Source: Rufibacter sediminis
GTDB lineage: Bacteria > Bacteroidota > Bacteroidia > Cytophagales > Hymenobacteraceae
Assembly: GCF_014269285.1 (NCBI RefSeq)
Contig: NZ_JACOAF010000008.1
Coordinates: 62,001 to 126,000, forward strand
Direction of reading: 5' to 3'
DNA: 64,000 bases
The notes under the pieces: model-generated
The model's database searches: none
What the model was told of the DNA's origin: nothing
The model's input: only the letters and a program-made list of their open reading frames with translations
Shown: positions 1 through 8,972 of the stretch, in pieces
How positions within the stretch are numbered: position 1 is the stretch's first letter
How the letters are laid out: the number at the start of each line of letters is the position of its first letter
Translations under genes and position numbers: made by a program

Positions 1-1
1 G

Positions 2-1000
2 CTGCACCAGCCGCTGGGCTTCCAGATGAACGGCGAGGCGGTGCCGTACATCAAATCTCCCAAAGACCGTAGCTGGAGCCGTCCGTCGCTTTCTACTATG
101 GCCATTGGCTATGAGCTGAAGATTTCTCCGTTGCAGACTTTGGCGTTCTATAACGCGGTGGCGAACAACGGTGTGAAAGTGCAGCCCATGATCGTGAAAA
201 GCATCAAGCGCGCCGATCAGGTGCTGGAGTCCTTTGAAACGAAAGTGCTCAACCCCAGCATCTGCTCTGAGCAGACGGTGAAGGAACTGCGGCAGATGAT
301 GGAAGGGGTTGTGGAGAACGGAACGGCCAAGAACCTGAAAAGCAAAGACTACAAAGTAGCCGGTAAAACCGGAACCGCCCGGAAGGTCATCAACGGCCAG
401 TATACCCGTAAATATTCCACCTCTTTCGTGGGGTACTTCCCGGCAGATCGGCCTAAATACAGCTGTATCGTGATCATTGACAGCCCACAGAAAAACGCCC
501 AGTACGGCGGTGACGTGGCCGCCCCGGTTTTCCGGGAACTCGCTGACAAAGCCTACGCTCAGGATCTGGCCATTCACGCGCCCATGGCGCGCCGTCCGGC
601 AAACGTGGCACCTAAATTGCCGGTGCTGCACGCCGGAAACCAGGAAGAACTCACCATTCTCTGCAACAAACTGGGTGTGAGTGCGCATCCGCTGAGCCCC
701 GAGGAAGACTGGGTACGGGTAGATACTCAGAAACATTCGGTGGCCCTGAAACCGGTGCCGGTGAAAATGGGCCAGGTGCCCGATGTAACCGATATGACCC
801 TGCGCGATGCGCTGTTCATCCTGGGGAACCACGGGATCAAAGTGCGGGCCATCGGGTTCGGGCGGGTGGAGAGCCAAAGCATCCCGCCGGGAGAGCCTTT
901 GGCCAAAGGAACAATTATGACCATTACACTTTCAAAACATGGCGCAACTAGAAAACCTGCTACAGGTACTCCAGTCACCGCAATTGCTCGGGCCTACTAA
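2..1000 (+). CDS. ftsI: Peptidoglycan transpeptidase FtsI / class B PBP with PASTA domain (5' truncated)
   Basis: This is the C-terminal part of the septal transpeptidase (penicillin-binding protein 3 type), which cross-links peptidoglycan at the division site from the periplasmic face. The frame is open from base 2, so the first ATG at 26 is internal and the true start lies outside the window. The transpeptidase KTGT motif is at bases 364-375, preceded by the family block GYELKISPLQTLAFYNAVANNG. A PASTA domain follows (VPDVTDMTLRDALFILGNHGIKV, about bases 775-930), as in FtsI/SpoVD proteins of Bacteroidota. The catalytic SxxK and SxN motifs must lie upstream. Its last 62 bases overlap murE in another frame, and the 20 or so residues encoded there look unconstrained. 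Identity is secure from the motifs and from the downstream division cluster. Confidence 0.95.
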   Translation: MHQPLGFQMNGEAVPYIKSPKDRSWSRPSLSTMAIGYELKISPLQTLAFYNAVANNGVKVQPMIVKSIKRADQVLESFETKVLNPSICSEQTVKELRQMMEGVVENGTAKNLKSKDYKVAGKTGTARKVINGQYTRKYSTSFVGYFPADRPKYSCIVIIDSPQKNAQYGGDVAAPVFRELADKAYAQDLAIHAPMARRPANVAPKLPVLHAGNQEELTILCNKLGVSAHPLSPEEDWVRVDTQKHSVALKPVPVKMGQVPDVTDMTLRDALFILGNHGIKVRAIGFGRVESQSIPPGEPLAKGTIMTITLSKHGATRKPATGTPVTAIARAY

Positions 1001-2402
1001 CCCCGAGCTTTCTGCGTTAACGATGGATTCCCGCCAGGCAGGACCAGGCGTGGCTTTCTTTGCTATCCGGGGTACGCTCCGCGATGGCCATGACTATATA
1101 GAGACGGCCGTGCAGCAGGGCGTTTCGGTGGTGTTTTGCGAAAAACTGCCCCAAAACACTCCTGACACGGTAACCTTCGTGCAGGTACCCGATACCGCCG
1201 AAACCATGGGCTTGATCGCTGCTGAGTTCTACGGCAACCCTTCTAAGAAACTGAAACTGGTGGGCGTGACCGGCACTAATGGCAAAACCACCTGCGTGAC
1301 CTTGCTGCACAAACTGTACCGTGACTTGGGCTACAATGCCGGGTTGCTTTCTACGGTACAGAACCAGATTAACGAGACGGTGATCCCGGCTTCGCACACC
1401 ACGCCAGATGCCATCACTTTGCAAGGGTTGTTGGCGCAGATGGTGAAAGCCGGTTGCACGCACGCGTTCATGGAGGTGAGCTCGCATGCCCTGGTGCAGC
1501 ACCGCGTGACTGGGGTACAGTTCACCGGCGCCGTGTTCACCAACATCACCCACGACCACCTGGACTACCACGGTACTTTTGACGAATACATCAAAGCCAA
1601 GAAGCTGTTTTTCGATCACCTGAACAAGAAGGCGTTTGCCTTGGTGAACTCTGATGACAAGCGCGCCATGGTGATGCTGCAGAACACCAAAGCCACCAAA
1701 TACACCTACGCCCTCCGCAAAGAAGCTGATTTCAAAGCCCGTCTGCTGGATAACTCCATCCAGGGCTTGCAACTGGAGCTGGAAGGGCAGGAGGTTTGGT
1801 TCCGCCTGATCGGGACGTTCAACGCCTATAATCTGCTGGCGGTGTACGGCGCGGCCACGCTGCTGGGCGAAGACAAGCAGGAAGTGCTGGCGAGTTTGTC
1901 TAGCCTGACCTCGGCCGCGGGCCGATTCGATTACGTGGTGTCGCCGGGGCAGATTACCGGTATTGTGGATTACGCCCACACGCCTGATGCGCTGGAGAAC
2001 GTGCTGCAAACCATTCAGCAGATCCGGAAGCCGGAGCAGAAAGTCATCACCATTGTGGGCTGCGGCGGAAACCGCGACGCGGCCAAGCGTCCGGTCATGG
2101 CTGATATCGCCGCCAAGATGAGCGACCGCGTGATCTTGACCTCTGATAACCCGCGCGACGAAGATCCGCAGGAAATCCTGAACCAAATGCAGGCCGGCGT
2201 GAAACCCACCGACCTGAAGAAGTCGCTTTCGGTGATCGATCGCCGGGAGGCCATTAAAACTGCCGTGTTGCTGGCCGAGGCCGATGACATCATTCTGGTG
2301 GCAGGCAAGGGGCACGAGACCTACCAGGAAGTGAAAGGCGTGCGCTCTCCGTTCGATGACAAGCAGGTGCTGCAGGAATCCTTCGCCTTGCTGCAGAAGT
2401 AA
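939..2402 (+). CDS. murE: UDP-MurNAc-tripeptide synthetase MurE
   Basis: Cytoplasmic Mur ligase that adds the third amino acid to UDP-MurNAc-L-Ala-D-Glu. At 487 aa it is of normal length. The ATP-binding loop GTNGKTT is at residues 112-118, and the central domain carries the HTTPDA and SSHAL blocks. The C-terminal domain has DNPR at residues 403-406, the signature known in the family for meso-diaminopimelate selectivity, so the peptidoglycan is predicted to be DAP type. The ATG at 939 lies inside the 3' end of ftsI (62-base overlap). It is preferred because the N-terminal sequence LENLLQVLQSP and the DSR motif fit the family. Part of the dcw operon. Confidence is high. Confidence 0.96.
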   Translation: MAQLENLLQVLQSPQLLGPTNPELSALTMDSRQAGPGVAFFAIRGTLRDGHDYIETAVQQGVSVVFCEKLPQNTPDTVTFVQVPDTAETMGLIAAEFYGNPSKKLKLVGVTGTNGKTTCVTLLHKLYRDLGYNAGLLSTVQNQINETVIPASHTTPDAITLQGLLAQMVKAGCTHAFMEVSSHALVQHRVTGVQFTGAVFTNITHDHLDYHGTFDEYIKAKKLFFDHLNKKAFALVNSDDKRAMVMLQNTKATKYTYALRKEADFKARLLDNSIQGLQLELEGQEVWFRLIGTFNAYNLLAVYGAATLLGEDKQEVLASLSSLTSAAGRFDYVVSPGQITGIVDYAHTPDALENVLQTIQQIRKPEQKVITIVGCGGNRDAAKRPVMADIAAKMSDRVILTSDNPRDEDPQEILNQMQAGVKPTDLKKSLSVIDRREAIKTAVLLAEADDIILVAGKGHETYQEVKGVRSPFDDKQVLQESFALLQK

Positions 2403-2479
2403 GGCGGAAGCTAAAACTAAAATGACTTAGACGGGAAGAGGCTTATCACCGCTCCTTCTCAGACGATAATACGAAACGG

Positions 2480-3697
2480 ATGCTTTATTACCTTTTTGAT
2501 TTTCTAGACAGGCAATTTGACTTCTACGGGGCGGGCGTGATGCGGTACATCTCGTTCAGGGCCGGATTGGCTGCGCTGGTGTCACTGCTGATTGCCATGA
2601 TCTTTGGAGGGCGCCTCATCCGGTTGCTGCACCGCAAGCAAGTGGGCGAATCCATCCGCGACCTAGGTTTAGAAGGCCAGTTGGAGAAGAAAGGCACGCC
2701 TACCATGGGTGGTCTCATCATCATTCTAGCCATTTTGCTGCCCACGCTTCTGTTTGCCCGTCTGGACAACGTGTACATCCTCCTGATGCTGGTTTCCACC
2801 ATTTGGCTGGGTGCCATCGGGTTTCTGGACGATTATATCAAGGTGTTCCGCAAGAACAAAGAAGGCTTGGCAGGTCGGTTCAAGATTCTGGGCCAGATTG
2901 GCCTGGGGTTGATTGTGGGCCTGACGCTGTTTTTCTCCGAGGATGTGGTGGTGCGCCAATACCTGACGTCCAAAGGGCTCTCCGCGATTGACGTTTCCGG
3001 CAGCTTCACCGATGTCCGGAAGATGATCACCACGGTGCCGTTCACCAAGAACAACGAGCTGGACTACCACCAGTTCTTCAGTTTCGCCAGTCCGTTGCTG
3101 GGCTCCTATGCCCGTTTCCTCTACATCCCGCTGGTGATCATCATCATCACGGCCGTGTCTAACGGTGCCAACATCACCGACGGCATTGACGGTCTGGCCG
3201 CCGGTACTTCGGCGATTATCGGAACCACGCTGGCCGTGTTCGCCTGGGTATCTGGTAACTCCGTCTTCGCCGATTACTTTGACATCATGTACATCCCCAA
3301 CACGGGCGAGTTGGTGATTTTTTGTACCGCCTTTGTGGGGGCCTGCGTGGGTTTCCTGTGGTACAACTCCTATCCGGCGCAGGTGTTCATGGGCGATACC
3401 GGTTCCCTGTCTATCGGCGGCATCATCGCCGTTTTAGCCCTGATTTTAAGAAAGGAGCTCTTAATCCCCATCCTGTGCGGCATCTTCCTGGTGGAGAACC
3501 TTTCAGTGATGCTACAGGTGAGTTACTTCAAATACACTAAAAAGAAATACGGCGAGGGCCGGCGCATTTTCAAGATGTCGCCGCTGCACCACCACTACCA
3601 GAAACTGGGCTACCATGAATCCAAGATCGTGTCAAGGTTCTGGACGGTGGGCATCATGCTAGCCATTTTGACGCTGGTGACTTTGAAATTAAGGTAA
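2480..3697 (+). CDS. mraY: Phospho-MurNAc-pentapeptide transferase MraY
   Basis: Polytopic inner-membrane enzyme that transfers phospho-MurNAc-pentapeptide from UDP to undecaprenyl phosphate, making lipid I. The 405 aa include about ten hydrophobic segments. Active-site signatures are visible: FLDDYIKVF (the DDY aspartates), [27 protein letters not shown], and the C-terminal [11 protein letters not shown] histidine cluster. The insertion around residues 150-200 ([13 protein letters not shown] to ELDYHQFFS) makes it longer than the proteobacterial enzyme, as is usual in Bacteroidota. It begins 77 bases after murE and is followed by a 260-base spacer rich in inverted repeats before murD, the only sizeable gap inside the cluster. 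Confidence 0.97.
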   Translation: MLYYLFDFLDRQFDFYGAGVMRYISFRAGLAALVSLLIAMIFGGRLIRLLHRKQVGESIRDLGLEGQLEKKGTPTMGGLIIILAILLPTLLFARLDNVYILLMLVSTIWLGAIGFLDDYIKVFRKNKEGLAGRFKILGQIGLGLIVGLTLFFSEDVVVRQYLTSKGLSAIDVSGSFTDVRKMITTVPFTKNNELDYHQFFSFASPLLGSYARFLYIPLVIIIITAVSNGANITDGIDGLAAGTSAIIGTTLAVFAWVSGNSVFADYFDIMYIPNTGELVIFCTAFVGACVGFLWYNSYPAQVFMGDTGSLSIGGIIAVLALILRKELLIPILCGIFLVENLSVMLQVSYFKYTKKKYGEGRRIFKMSPLHHHYQKLGYHESKIVSRFWTVGIMLAILTLVTLKLR

Positions 3698-3700
3698 GCC

Positions 3701-3736
3701 GTTTTAGGCCTGTTTTTAGGAAAATAGGCCTAAAAC
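3701..3736. repeat. Palindromic intergenic repeat, copy 1
   Basis: Perfect arms GTTTTAGGCC / GGCCTAAAAC around a TGTTTTTAGGAAAATA centre. It begins 3 bases after the mraY stop codon. Member of the palindrome family described in the findings. Confidence 0.85.
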
Positions 3737-3763
3737 AACCCAAAACTTATCCAAGACAAACCC

Positions 3764-3861
3764 CTTTTTGTCATCCTGAAAGGATCTTGGGGCAAGCTAG
3801 ACGGACAGATATAGCAGCGCTTTTGCCGTTCGCCACCAAGATCCTTCCAGGATGACAAAAG
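3764..3861. repeat. 98-bp element with 26-bp inverted ends
   Basis: The left arm (3764-3790) and right arm (3836-3861) are reverse complements except for one mismatch and one extra T. The core of each arm is TCATCCTG(A/G)AAGGATCTTGG. Each arm also contains its own small hairpin, ATCCT-3 nt-AGGAT. The 45-base spacer has no reading frame. It lies between mraY and murD inside an otherwise tightly packed operon. It could be a MITE-like or REP-like element, or a structured RNA in the mraY-murD transcript; the sequence alone does not decide. Confidence 0.75.
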
Positions 3862-3899
3862 AAAAAAAGAGCTTAAAGAAAGCAGAAGTGAGAAAGAAA

Positions 3900-3936
3900 C
3901 GTTTTAGGCCTCTTTCCTGAAAACAGGTCCGAAACG
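3900..3936. repeat. Palindromic intergenic repeat, copy 2
   Basis: CGTTTTAGGCCT / AGGTCCGAAACG with TTTCCTGAAA centre. One arm carries mismatches. It ends 21 bases before the murD ATG, so it would lie in the murD leader. Confidence 0.8.
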
Positions 3937-3957
3937 CAGAACATAAACACAAAAGCA

Positions 3958-5307
3958 ATGCAAAAAATAGCCATACTAGGAGCAGGGGAGAGCGGCGTGG
4001 GAGCAGCCTTGTTGGCACAAGCCAAGGGCTTTGACGTGTTCGTCTCGGACCGCGGCTCTATTGCGGAAAAGTACCGGCAGCAGCTGACTCAGGCGCAGAT
4101 TCCTTTCGAAGAAGGAACGCACTCGCTGGAACAGATCTATGCGGCCACGGAAATCATTAAGAGTCCGGGCATTCCGGATACCGTGCCGGTAATCCAGGGT
4201 GCGGTGGAGCGGAACATTCCGGTAATCTCGGAGATTGAGTTCGCGGGGCGCTACGCTTCGGGCAAGTTCATCTGCATCACGGGTACCAACGGCAAGACCA
4301 CCACTACGCTGCTGACGTACCACCTGCTGAAAAGCGCCGGGTTGAAAGTAGCCCTGGCCGGAAACGTGGGCGAGAGCCTGGCGGGCAAAGTCCTGGAAGG
4401 CGGCTACGACTACTACGTGGTGGAATTGAGCAGTTTTCAGCTGGATAACATGTACGGCTTTAAAGCCCACATCAGCATTCTGCTGAACATCACCCCAGAT
4501 CACCTGGACCGCTACGAGTACCAAATGGCGAACTACGCGGCCGCCAAGTTCCGGATCGCCCAGAACATGACTTCAGCCGAGTATTTCCTGTTCAACCACG
4601 ACGATGCCGAGATCATGAACTACATGGCTTCTCACGAAGTGCCGGGAACCCAGGTGCCTTTCGGGTTGAAAGCGGCGGATGGCTTGGCGATCCAATACCA
4701 GGGATCAGCGATTTCGGCCTCTTTTTCGGAAATCGAGGCTAAAATAGAAACTGCCAACTCGCCGCTGATCGGGCAGCACAACCAGTACAACACCATGGCG
4801 GCCGTAGGCGCGGCGCTGCTGGTGGGCATCGCGCCGGAGCAGATTGAGGCAACCTTGGGAACGTTCCAGAACGCCGAGCACCGCTTGCAACCGGTGGGCG
4901 AGGTAGACGGCGTGCAGTTCATCAATGACTCCAAAGCTACCAACGTGGAAGCGGTGTGGTACGCGCTGGACGGCATCCGGCAGCCCATTGTGTGGGTAGT
5001 GGGCGGCAAAGACAAAGGCAATGATTATTCCACGCTTCAGCCGTTGGTGCAGGAGAAAGTGAAAGCCATTGTGTGTCTGGGCGTGGACAACAGCAAGCTT
5101 TTGGCCTCGTTTTCCCAATTTGGCCCGAAAATAGTGGAGACCCAGGACGTGCAGGAAGCCGTGCAGCTGGCCAAGGATTTTGCCGAGGCCGGCGATGTGG
5201 TGCTGCTTTCGCCGGCGTGCGCCAGCTTTGACCTTTTCAATAATTACGAACACCGGGGTCGCGCTTTCGCTGAAGCCGTGGCCGCCCTTAAAAGTACTGT
5301 AGCATGA
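3958..5307 (+). CDS. murD: UDP-MurNAc-L-alanine:D-glutamate ligase MurD
   Basis: Cytoplasmic Mur ligase that adds D-glutamate to UDP-MurNAc-L-Ala. At 449 aa it is of normal length. The N-terminal Rossmann-like domain begins IAILGAGESGVGAALLA. The ATP loop GTNGKTT is at residues 109-115, and family blocks SPGIPD, FINDSKATN and the C-terminal SPACASFDLFNNYEHRGRAF are all present. The ATG at 3958 immediately precedes the nucleotide-binding strand and is the natural start. The stop codon overlaps the ftsW start (ATGA), which implies translational coupling. Confidence 0.97.
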   Translation: MQKIAILGAGESGVGAALLAQAKGFDVFVSDRGSIAEKYRQQLTQAQIPFEEGTHSLEQIYAATEIIKSPGIPDTVPVIQGAVERNIPVISEIEFAGRYASGKFICITGTNGKTTTTLLTYHLLKSAGLKVALAGNVGESLAGKVLEGGYDYYVVELSSFQLDNMYGFKAHISILLNITPDHLDRYEYQMANYAAAKFRIAQNMTSAEYFLFNHDDAEIMNYMASHEVPGTQVPFGLKAADGLAIQYQGSAISASFSEIEAKIETANSPLIGQHNQYNTMAAVGAALLVGIAPEQIEATLGTFQNAEHRLQPVGEVDGVQFINDSKATNVEAVWYALDGIRQPIVWVVGGKDKGNDYSTLQPLVQEKVKAIVCLGVDNSKLLASFSQFGPKIVETQDVQEAVQLAKDFAEAGDVVLLSPACASFDLFNNYEHRGRAFAEAVAALKSTVA

Positions 5308-6470
5308 CCCCAATCAAAAACTGGCTACGTGACAACCTGAAAGGCGACCCTATTTTATGGGGAATCGTCCTCACGTTCGGGCTCATCAGTATTGCGGTGG
5401 TGTACTCGGCCACGGGTACGCTGGCGTACAAAAAGATGGGCGGCAACACCGAGTATTACCTGTTCAAACACTCCAGCCTTATCTTCATCGGCTTGGCGTT
5501 TGTGTGGCTCGCGCACAAGATCAACTACCGTTACTATGCCAAACTGAGCTTGCTGGCCCTGATTTTCTCGGTTCCTTTGCTCATCTATACCTATCTGAAA
5601 GGCTCCAACATCAACGAGGCCTCGCGGTGGCTGACCATTCCGGTGATCAACCAGACGTTTCAGCCTTCGGATCTGGCTAAGTTGGCCTTGATCTCGTATT
5701 TGGCCAGCATCCTGAGCAAGCGCCAGATGAACATTGAGTCCAAGCAGACCTTGATTCCGCTGTTTCTGTGGAGCGGTTTGATCTGCGGCTTGATTGCCAT
5801 GAGTAACATCTCTACCGGCTTGCTGCTGTTCCTGACCTGTATTCTGCTCATGTTCATCGGGCGGGTGCCTATGAAACCCATCCTGACCATGATTGTGGTG
5901 GGGGCCATCTTTGGGAGCATCGCCCTGACCCTTGGGCAACGGATGCAGACGGCCATCTCCCGGATTGAGAACTTCATGGACAAGGAGCAGACGGTTTTCC
6001 AGTTGGAGCAGTCGTACATCGCCATTGCCACGGGTGGGGTTTTGGGAAAAGGCCCCGGAAACTCAGACCAGCGCAACGTGCTGCCTCACCCGTACTCTGA
6101 CTTTATCTACGCCATCATCATTGAGGAATACGGCATGGTAGGAGGCGCTGTCATTCTCTTCCTGTATCTGGCTTTCCTGTACCGGGGCATGATGGCGGTG
6201 ACCAACAGTTTGGGAGCCTTCGGCGGATTATTGTCGGCGGGCATCAGTTTCAGTCTGGTCATCCAGGCCATGGTGAACATGGGCGTGGCCGTGGGCCTTG
6301 GCCCGATCACGGGTCTGCCGCTGCCTTTGCTGAGTATGGGCGGAACGTCCCTGATTTTCACCGGGATTTCCATCGGGATTATCCTGAGTGTGAGCCGCAG
6401 TGAGCACGAGGCTAAGATGGCCGCCACGCCCACGGCCAACAAACCTGCAAACGTCTTAACGCATGCCTGA
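5304..6470 (+). CDS. ftsW: Septal peptidoglycan polymerase FtsW (SEDS family)
   Basis: Polytopic SEDS-family glycosyltransferase that polymerises lipid II at the septum together with the class B PBP FtsI, whose gene is at the head of this cluster. The 388 aa include about ten transmembrane segments. The SEDS signatures are QPSDLAKLALISYLA and the long conserved block GGVLGKGPGNSDQRNVLPHPYSDFIYA followed by IIEEYGMVGG, then GLPLPLLSMGGTS near the C terminus. It starts with a 4-base overlap with murD and ends with an 8-base overlap with murG. Confidence 0.96.
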   Translation: MTPIKNWLRDNLKGDPILWGIVLTFGLISIAVVYSATGTLAYKKMGGNTEYYLFKHSSLIFIGLAFVWLAHKINYRYYAKLSLLALIFSVPLLIYTYLKGSNINEASRWLTIPVINQTFQPSDLAKLALISYLASILSKRQMNIESKQTLIPLFLWSGLICGLIAMSNISTGLLLFLTCILLMFIGRVPMKPILTMIVVGAIFGSIALTLGQRMQTAISRIENFMDKEQTVFQLEQSYIAIATGGVLGKGPGNSDQRNVLPHPYSDFIYAIIIEEYGMVGGAVILFLYLAFLYRGMMAVTNSLGAFGGLLSAGISFSLVIQAMVNMGVAVGLGPITGLPLPLLSMGGTSLIFTGISIGIILSVSRSEHEAKMAATPTANKPANVLTHA

Positions 6471-7569
6471 GAAACAATACAGATTCATCATCAGCGGCGG
6501 CGGCACGGGCGGACACATTTATCCGGCGGTAGCCATCGCCAATGAAATCAAGCGGCTGCACCCTTCTGCCGAGATTCTTTTCGTGGGTGCGCAGGGCCGC
6601 ATGGAAATGACGCGCGTGCCCGAGGCCGGTTATAAAATCATCGGGCTCTGGATCAGCGGCCTGCAACGCCGCCTCGCCGTGGACAACCTGTCGTTTCCGT
6701 TGAAGGTGATTTCCAGCGTCCGGAAAGCGTACAAAATCATTAAAGACTTTAAACCCGATGCCGTGGTAGGCGTGGGAGGCTACGCGAGTGGTCCTTTGCT
6801 CTATGCTGCCACCAAAATGGGAATTCCGTCCCTTATCCAGGAGCAGAATTCGCACGCGGGCATCACCAATAAGCTGCTGGCGAACAAAGTAGACAAAGTC
6901 TGCGTGGCCTATGACAGCATGTACAAGTATTTTCCCAACGCCAAGATTGTGCTCACCGGCAACCCCGTGCGGCGCGACATCACCGAATTGGAAGGCAAAC
7001 GAACCGAAGCCATTCAGTTCTTCGGCCTGAACCCGGACCGACTGACGTTTTTGGTGATTGGTGGCAGTTTGGGCGCGCGAACCTTGAACCAAAGCACCGA
7101 TGCGGCGCTGCAGAAAATTGAGCAGGCCGGCTATAACCTCATCTGGCAAACCGGGAAAACTTATTTCCCCACCGCCGAGGAATCGGTGAGAAATCATCCG
7201 GCAGATCAGATCAAAGCCTATGATTTCATCAAGCGGATGGATTTGGCATACGCTGCCGCCGATGTGGTGATTTCCCGCGCCGGAGCGCTTTCCATCTCCG
7301 AGCTGTGCCTGGCTAAAAAGCCGTCTATTCTGGTGCCTTCGCCTAATGTGGCCGAAGACCACCAAACCAAAAACGCCATGGCCCTGGTACAGAAAAACGC
7401 CGCCTTGCTGGTGAAAGACATTGAAGCCTCCCAGAAACTGTGGGAGACGGCGTTCGCGCTGGCGAAAGATGCTAGCAAACAGCAAACCCTCCGCGAGAAT
7501 ATCGCCCAATTGGCCAAACCGCAGGCCACCGAAGCCATTGTTCAGGAACTAATGAAATTGATCTCATGA
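6463..7569 (+). CDS. murG: Lipid II synthase MurG (undecaprenyl-PP-MurNAc-pentapeptide:GlcNAc transferase)
   Basis: Membrane-associated GT-B glycosyltransferase that adds GlcNAc to lipid I on the cytoplasmic face, giving lipid II. At 368 aa it is of normal length. Visible motifs are the N-terminal GGGTGGHIYPAVAIANE loop, VVGVGGYASGP, IQEQNSHAGITNKLLA, the second-domain GGSLGARTLN and SRAGALSISELCLAKKPSILVPSP (UDP-GlcNAc binding), and EDHQTKNA. It overlaps ftsW by 8 bases and murC by 4 (ATGA), so it sits in a strictly coupled run of genes. Confidence 0.97.
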   Translation: MPEKQYRFIISGGGTGGHIYPAVAIANEIKRLHPSAEILFVGAQGRMEMTRVPEAGYKIIGLWISGLQRRLAVDNLSFPLKVISSVRKAYKIIKDFKPDAVVGVGGYASGPLLYAATKMGIPSLIQEQNSHAGITNKLLANKVDKVCVAYDSMYKYFPNAKIVLTGNPVRRDITELEGKRTEAIQFFGLNPDRLTFLVIGGSLGARTLNQSTDAALQKIEQAGYNLIWQTGKTYFPTAEESVRNHPADQIKAYDFIKRMDLAYAAADVVISRAGALSISELCLAKKPSILVPSPNVAEDHQTKNAMALVQKNAALLVKDIEASQKLWETAFALAKDASKQQTLRENIAQLAKPQATEAIVQELMKLIS

Positions 7570-8972
7570 ATCTGCACCAATACCGCCATATCTATTTTCT
7601 GGGCATCGGGGGAATTGGCATGAGCGCGATTGCCCGCTGGTTTCTGGCCAAGGGATTTGCCGTGGCCGGATATGACAAGACTCCTACGCCGCTGACTCAG
7701 AAATTAGCAGAAGAAGGCGCCTCCATTCACTTTGAAGATGGCGTGAACCTAATTCCGGCCTCTTTTAAGGAAAACAAGCCCGAAACGCTGGTCGTGTTGA
7801 CGCCCGCGGTTCCGGCCTGGCACCAGGAACGGCAGTATCTGGAGCAGGAGGGGTTCACCATCATGAAACGCTCCCAGGTGCTGGGGCTTCTAACGCAGGA
7901 CCAATACCTGATTGCCGTGGCAGGCACGCACGGGAAAACCACCACCTCTTCCATGGTGGCCCATTTGCTGCACCACGCCGGGGTTTCTACCTCGGCCTTT
8001 TTAGGGGGTATTTCCACCGATCTGGGTTCCAATCTGCTGCTGCCGCATAAAGAGGAAGAGCGGGCTTTGTGTGTGGTGGAGGCCGATGAGTACGACCGTT
8101 CGTTTCTGACTTTGCACCCAGACATTGCGGTTGTGACCTCCACCGATCCCGATCACCTGGACATCTATGGCGAGAAGGAATCCTTGGTGGAGTCTTTCCG
8201 GCAGTTTGTGCGGCAGATCAAACCGAACGGGTATTTGCTGCTCAACCACACCGCCGACCAGAGCCTGTCCCAGGCCGTGGATGCATCGGTGACGGTGATC
8301 CGGTACGGGCTTGAGAATGAGGAACTGTCTGCCGTAGACGTGAAGATTGCGGAGGGAGCCATGAAATTTTCGGCTGAGGGAAGGAACTTCCTGCTGCCCG
8401 AGACTGCTTTGCAGGTGCCCGGTTTCCATAACGTGGAGAACGCATTGGCAGCAGCCCAGGCGGTTTCGCTGGCGGGAGTACCGGCGGAAAAAATCCAGTC
8501 GGGGATTTCTGGCTACACGGGTGTAAAAAGACGGTTCGAAAAGGTATATGCTTCTGAAAAAAGGGTATATTTAGATGATTATGCTCACCACCCCAGGGAG
8601 ATAGAGGCGTTCCTTCACTCGGTAAGGGCGCTGTATCCGGGGCAGAGGCTGAGAGTGATCTTTCAACCGCACTTATTTACTCGCACCCGCGACTTTTTGG
8701 AAGGATTTGCCCGGAGCCTGAGCCTCGCGGATGAGGTATGGCTTTTGGATATTTATCCGGCCCGGGAATTGCCTATTCCCGGGGTGACCTCGGCGCTGCT
8801 GTATGACTTATTGACGACAGCCAAGCTTCTTGTGGCAAAAGAAGAAGTACTGGAGTTATTAAGTAAAAATTTGGATTATAATGTGTTGGCAACGGTAGGA
8901 GCCGGGGACATAGACACCTTGGTACCAGCGATTAAAATGTTATTGGAGGAAAAGAACCATGTATTGGAATAG
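7566..8972 (+). CDS. murC: UDP-MurNAc:L-alanine ligase MurC
   Basis: First Mur ligase, adding L-alanine to UDP-MurNAc in the cytoplasm. The 468 aa contain the N-terminal GIGGIGMSAIARWF dinucleotide-fold loop, the ATP loop GTHGKTTTSSM, EADEYDRSFL, DPDHLDIYG, GVKRRFEKV and DDYAHHPREI, all typical of MurC. It overlaps murG by 4 bases and ftsQ by 14. No murB or ddl lies between murC and ftsQ, which is the usual Bacteroidota arrangement. Confidence 0.97.
   Translation: MNLHQYRHIYFLGIGGIGMSAIARWFLAKGFAVAGYDKTPTPLTQKLAEEGASIHFEDGVNLIPASFKENKPETLVVLTPAVPAWHQERQYLEQEGFTIMKRSQVLGLLTQDQYLIAVAGTHGKTTTSSMVAHLLHHAGVSTSAFLGGISTDLGSNLLLPHKEEERALCVVEADEYDRSFLTLHPDIAVVTSTDPDHLDIYGEKESLVESFRQFVRQIKPNGYLLLNHTADQSLSQAVDASVTVIRYGLENEELSAVDVKIAEGAMKFSAEGRNFLLPETALQVPGFHNVENALAAAQAVSLAGVPAEKIQSGISGYTGVKRRFEKVYASEKRVYLDDYAHHPREIEAFLHSVRALYPGQRLRVIFQPHLFTRTRDFLEGFARSLSLADEVWLLDIYPARELPIPGVTSALLYDLLTTAKLLVAKEEVLELLSKNLDYNVLATVGAGDIDTLVPAIKMLLEEKNHVLE

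Noticed and set aside
1017-2315. A 432-codon open frame on the - strand opposite murE
   Set aside because: It lies entirely within a well-supported Mur ligase gene; the translated product is His/Arg/Gln-rich low-complexity sequence typical of a codon-bias shadow. The same applies to the long frames opposite murG (6412-7509), sdhA (15563-16471) and the polyprenyl synthase (25057-25917).
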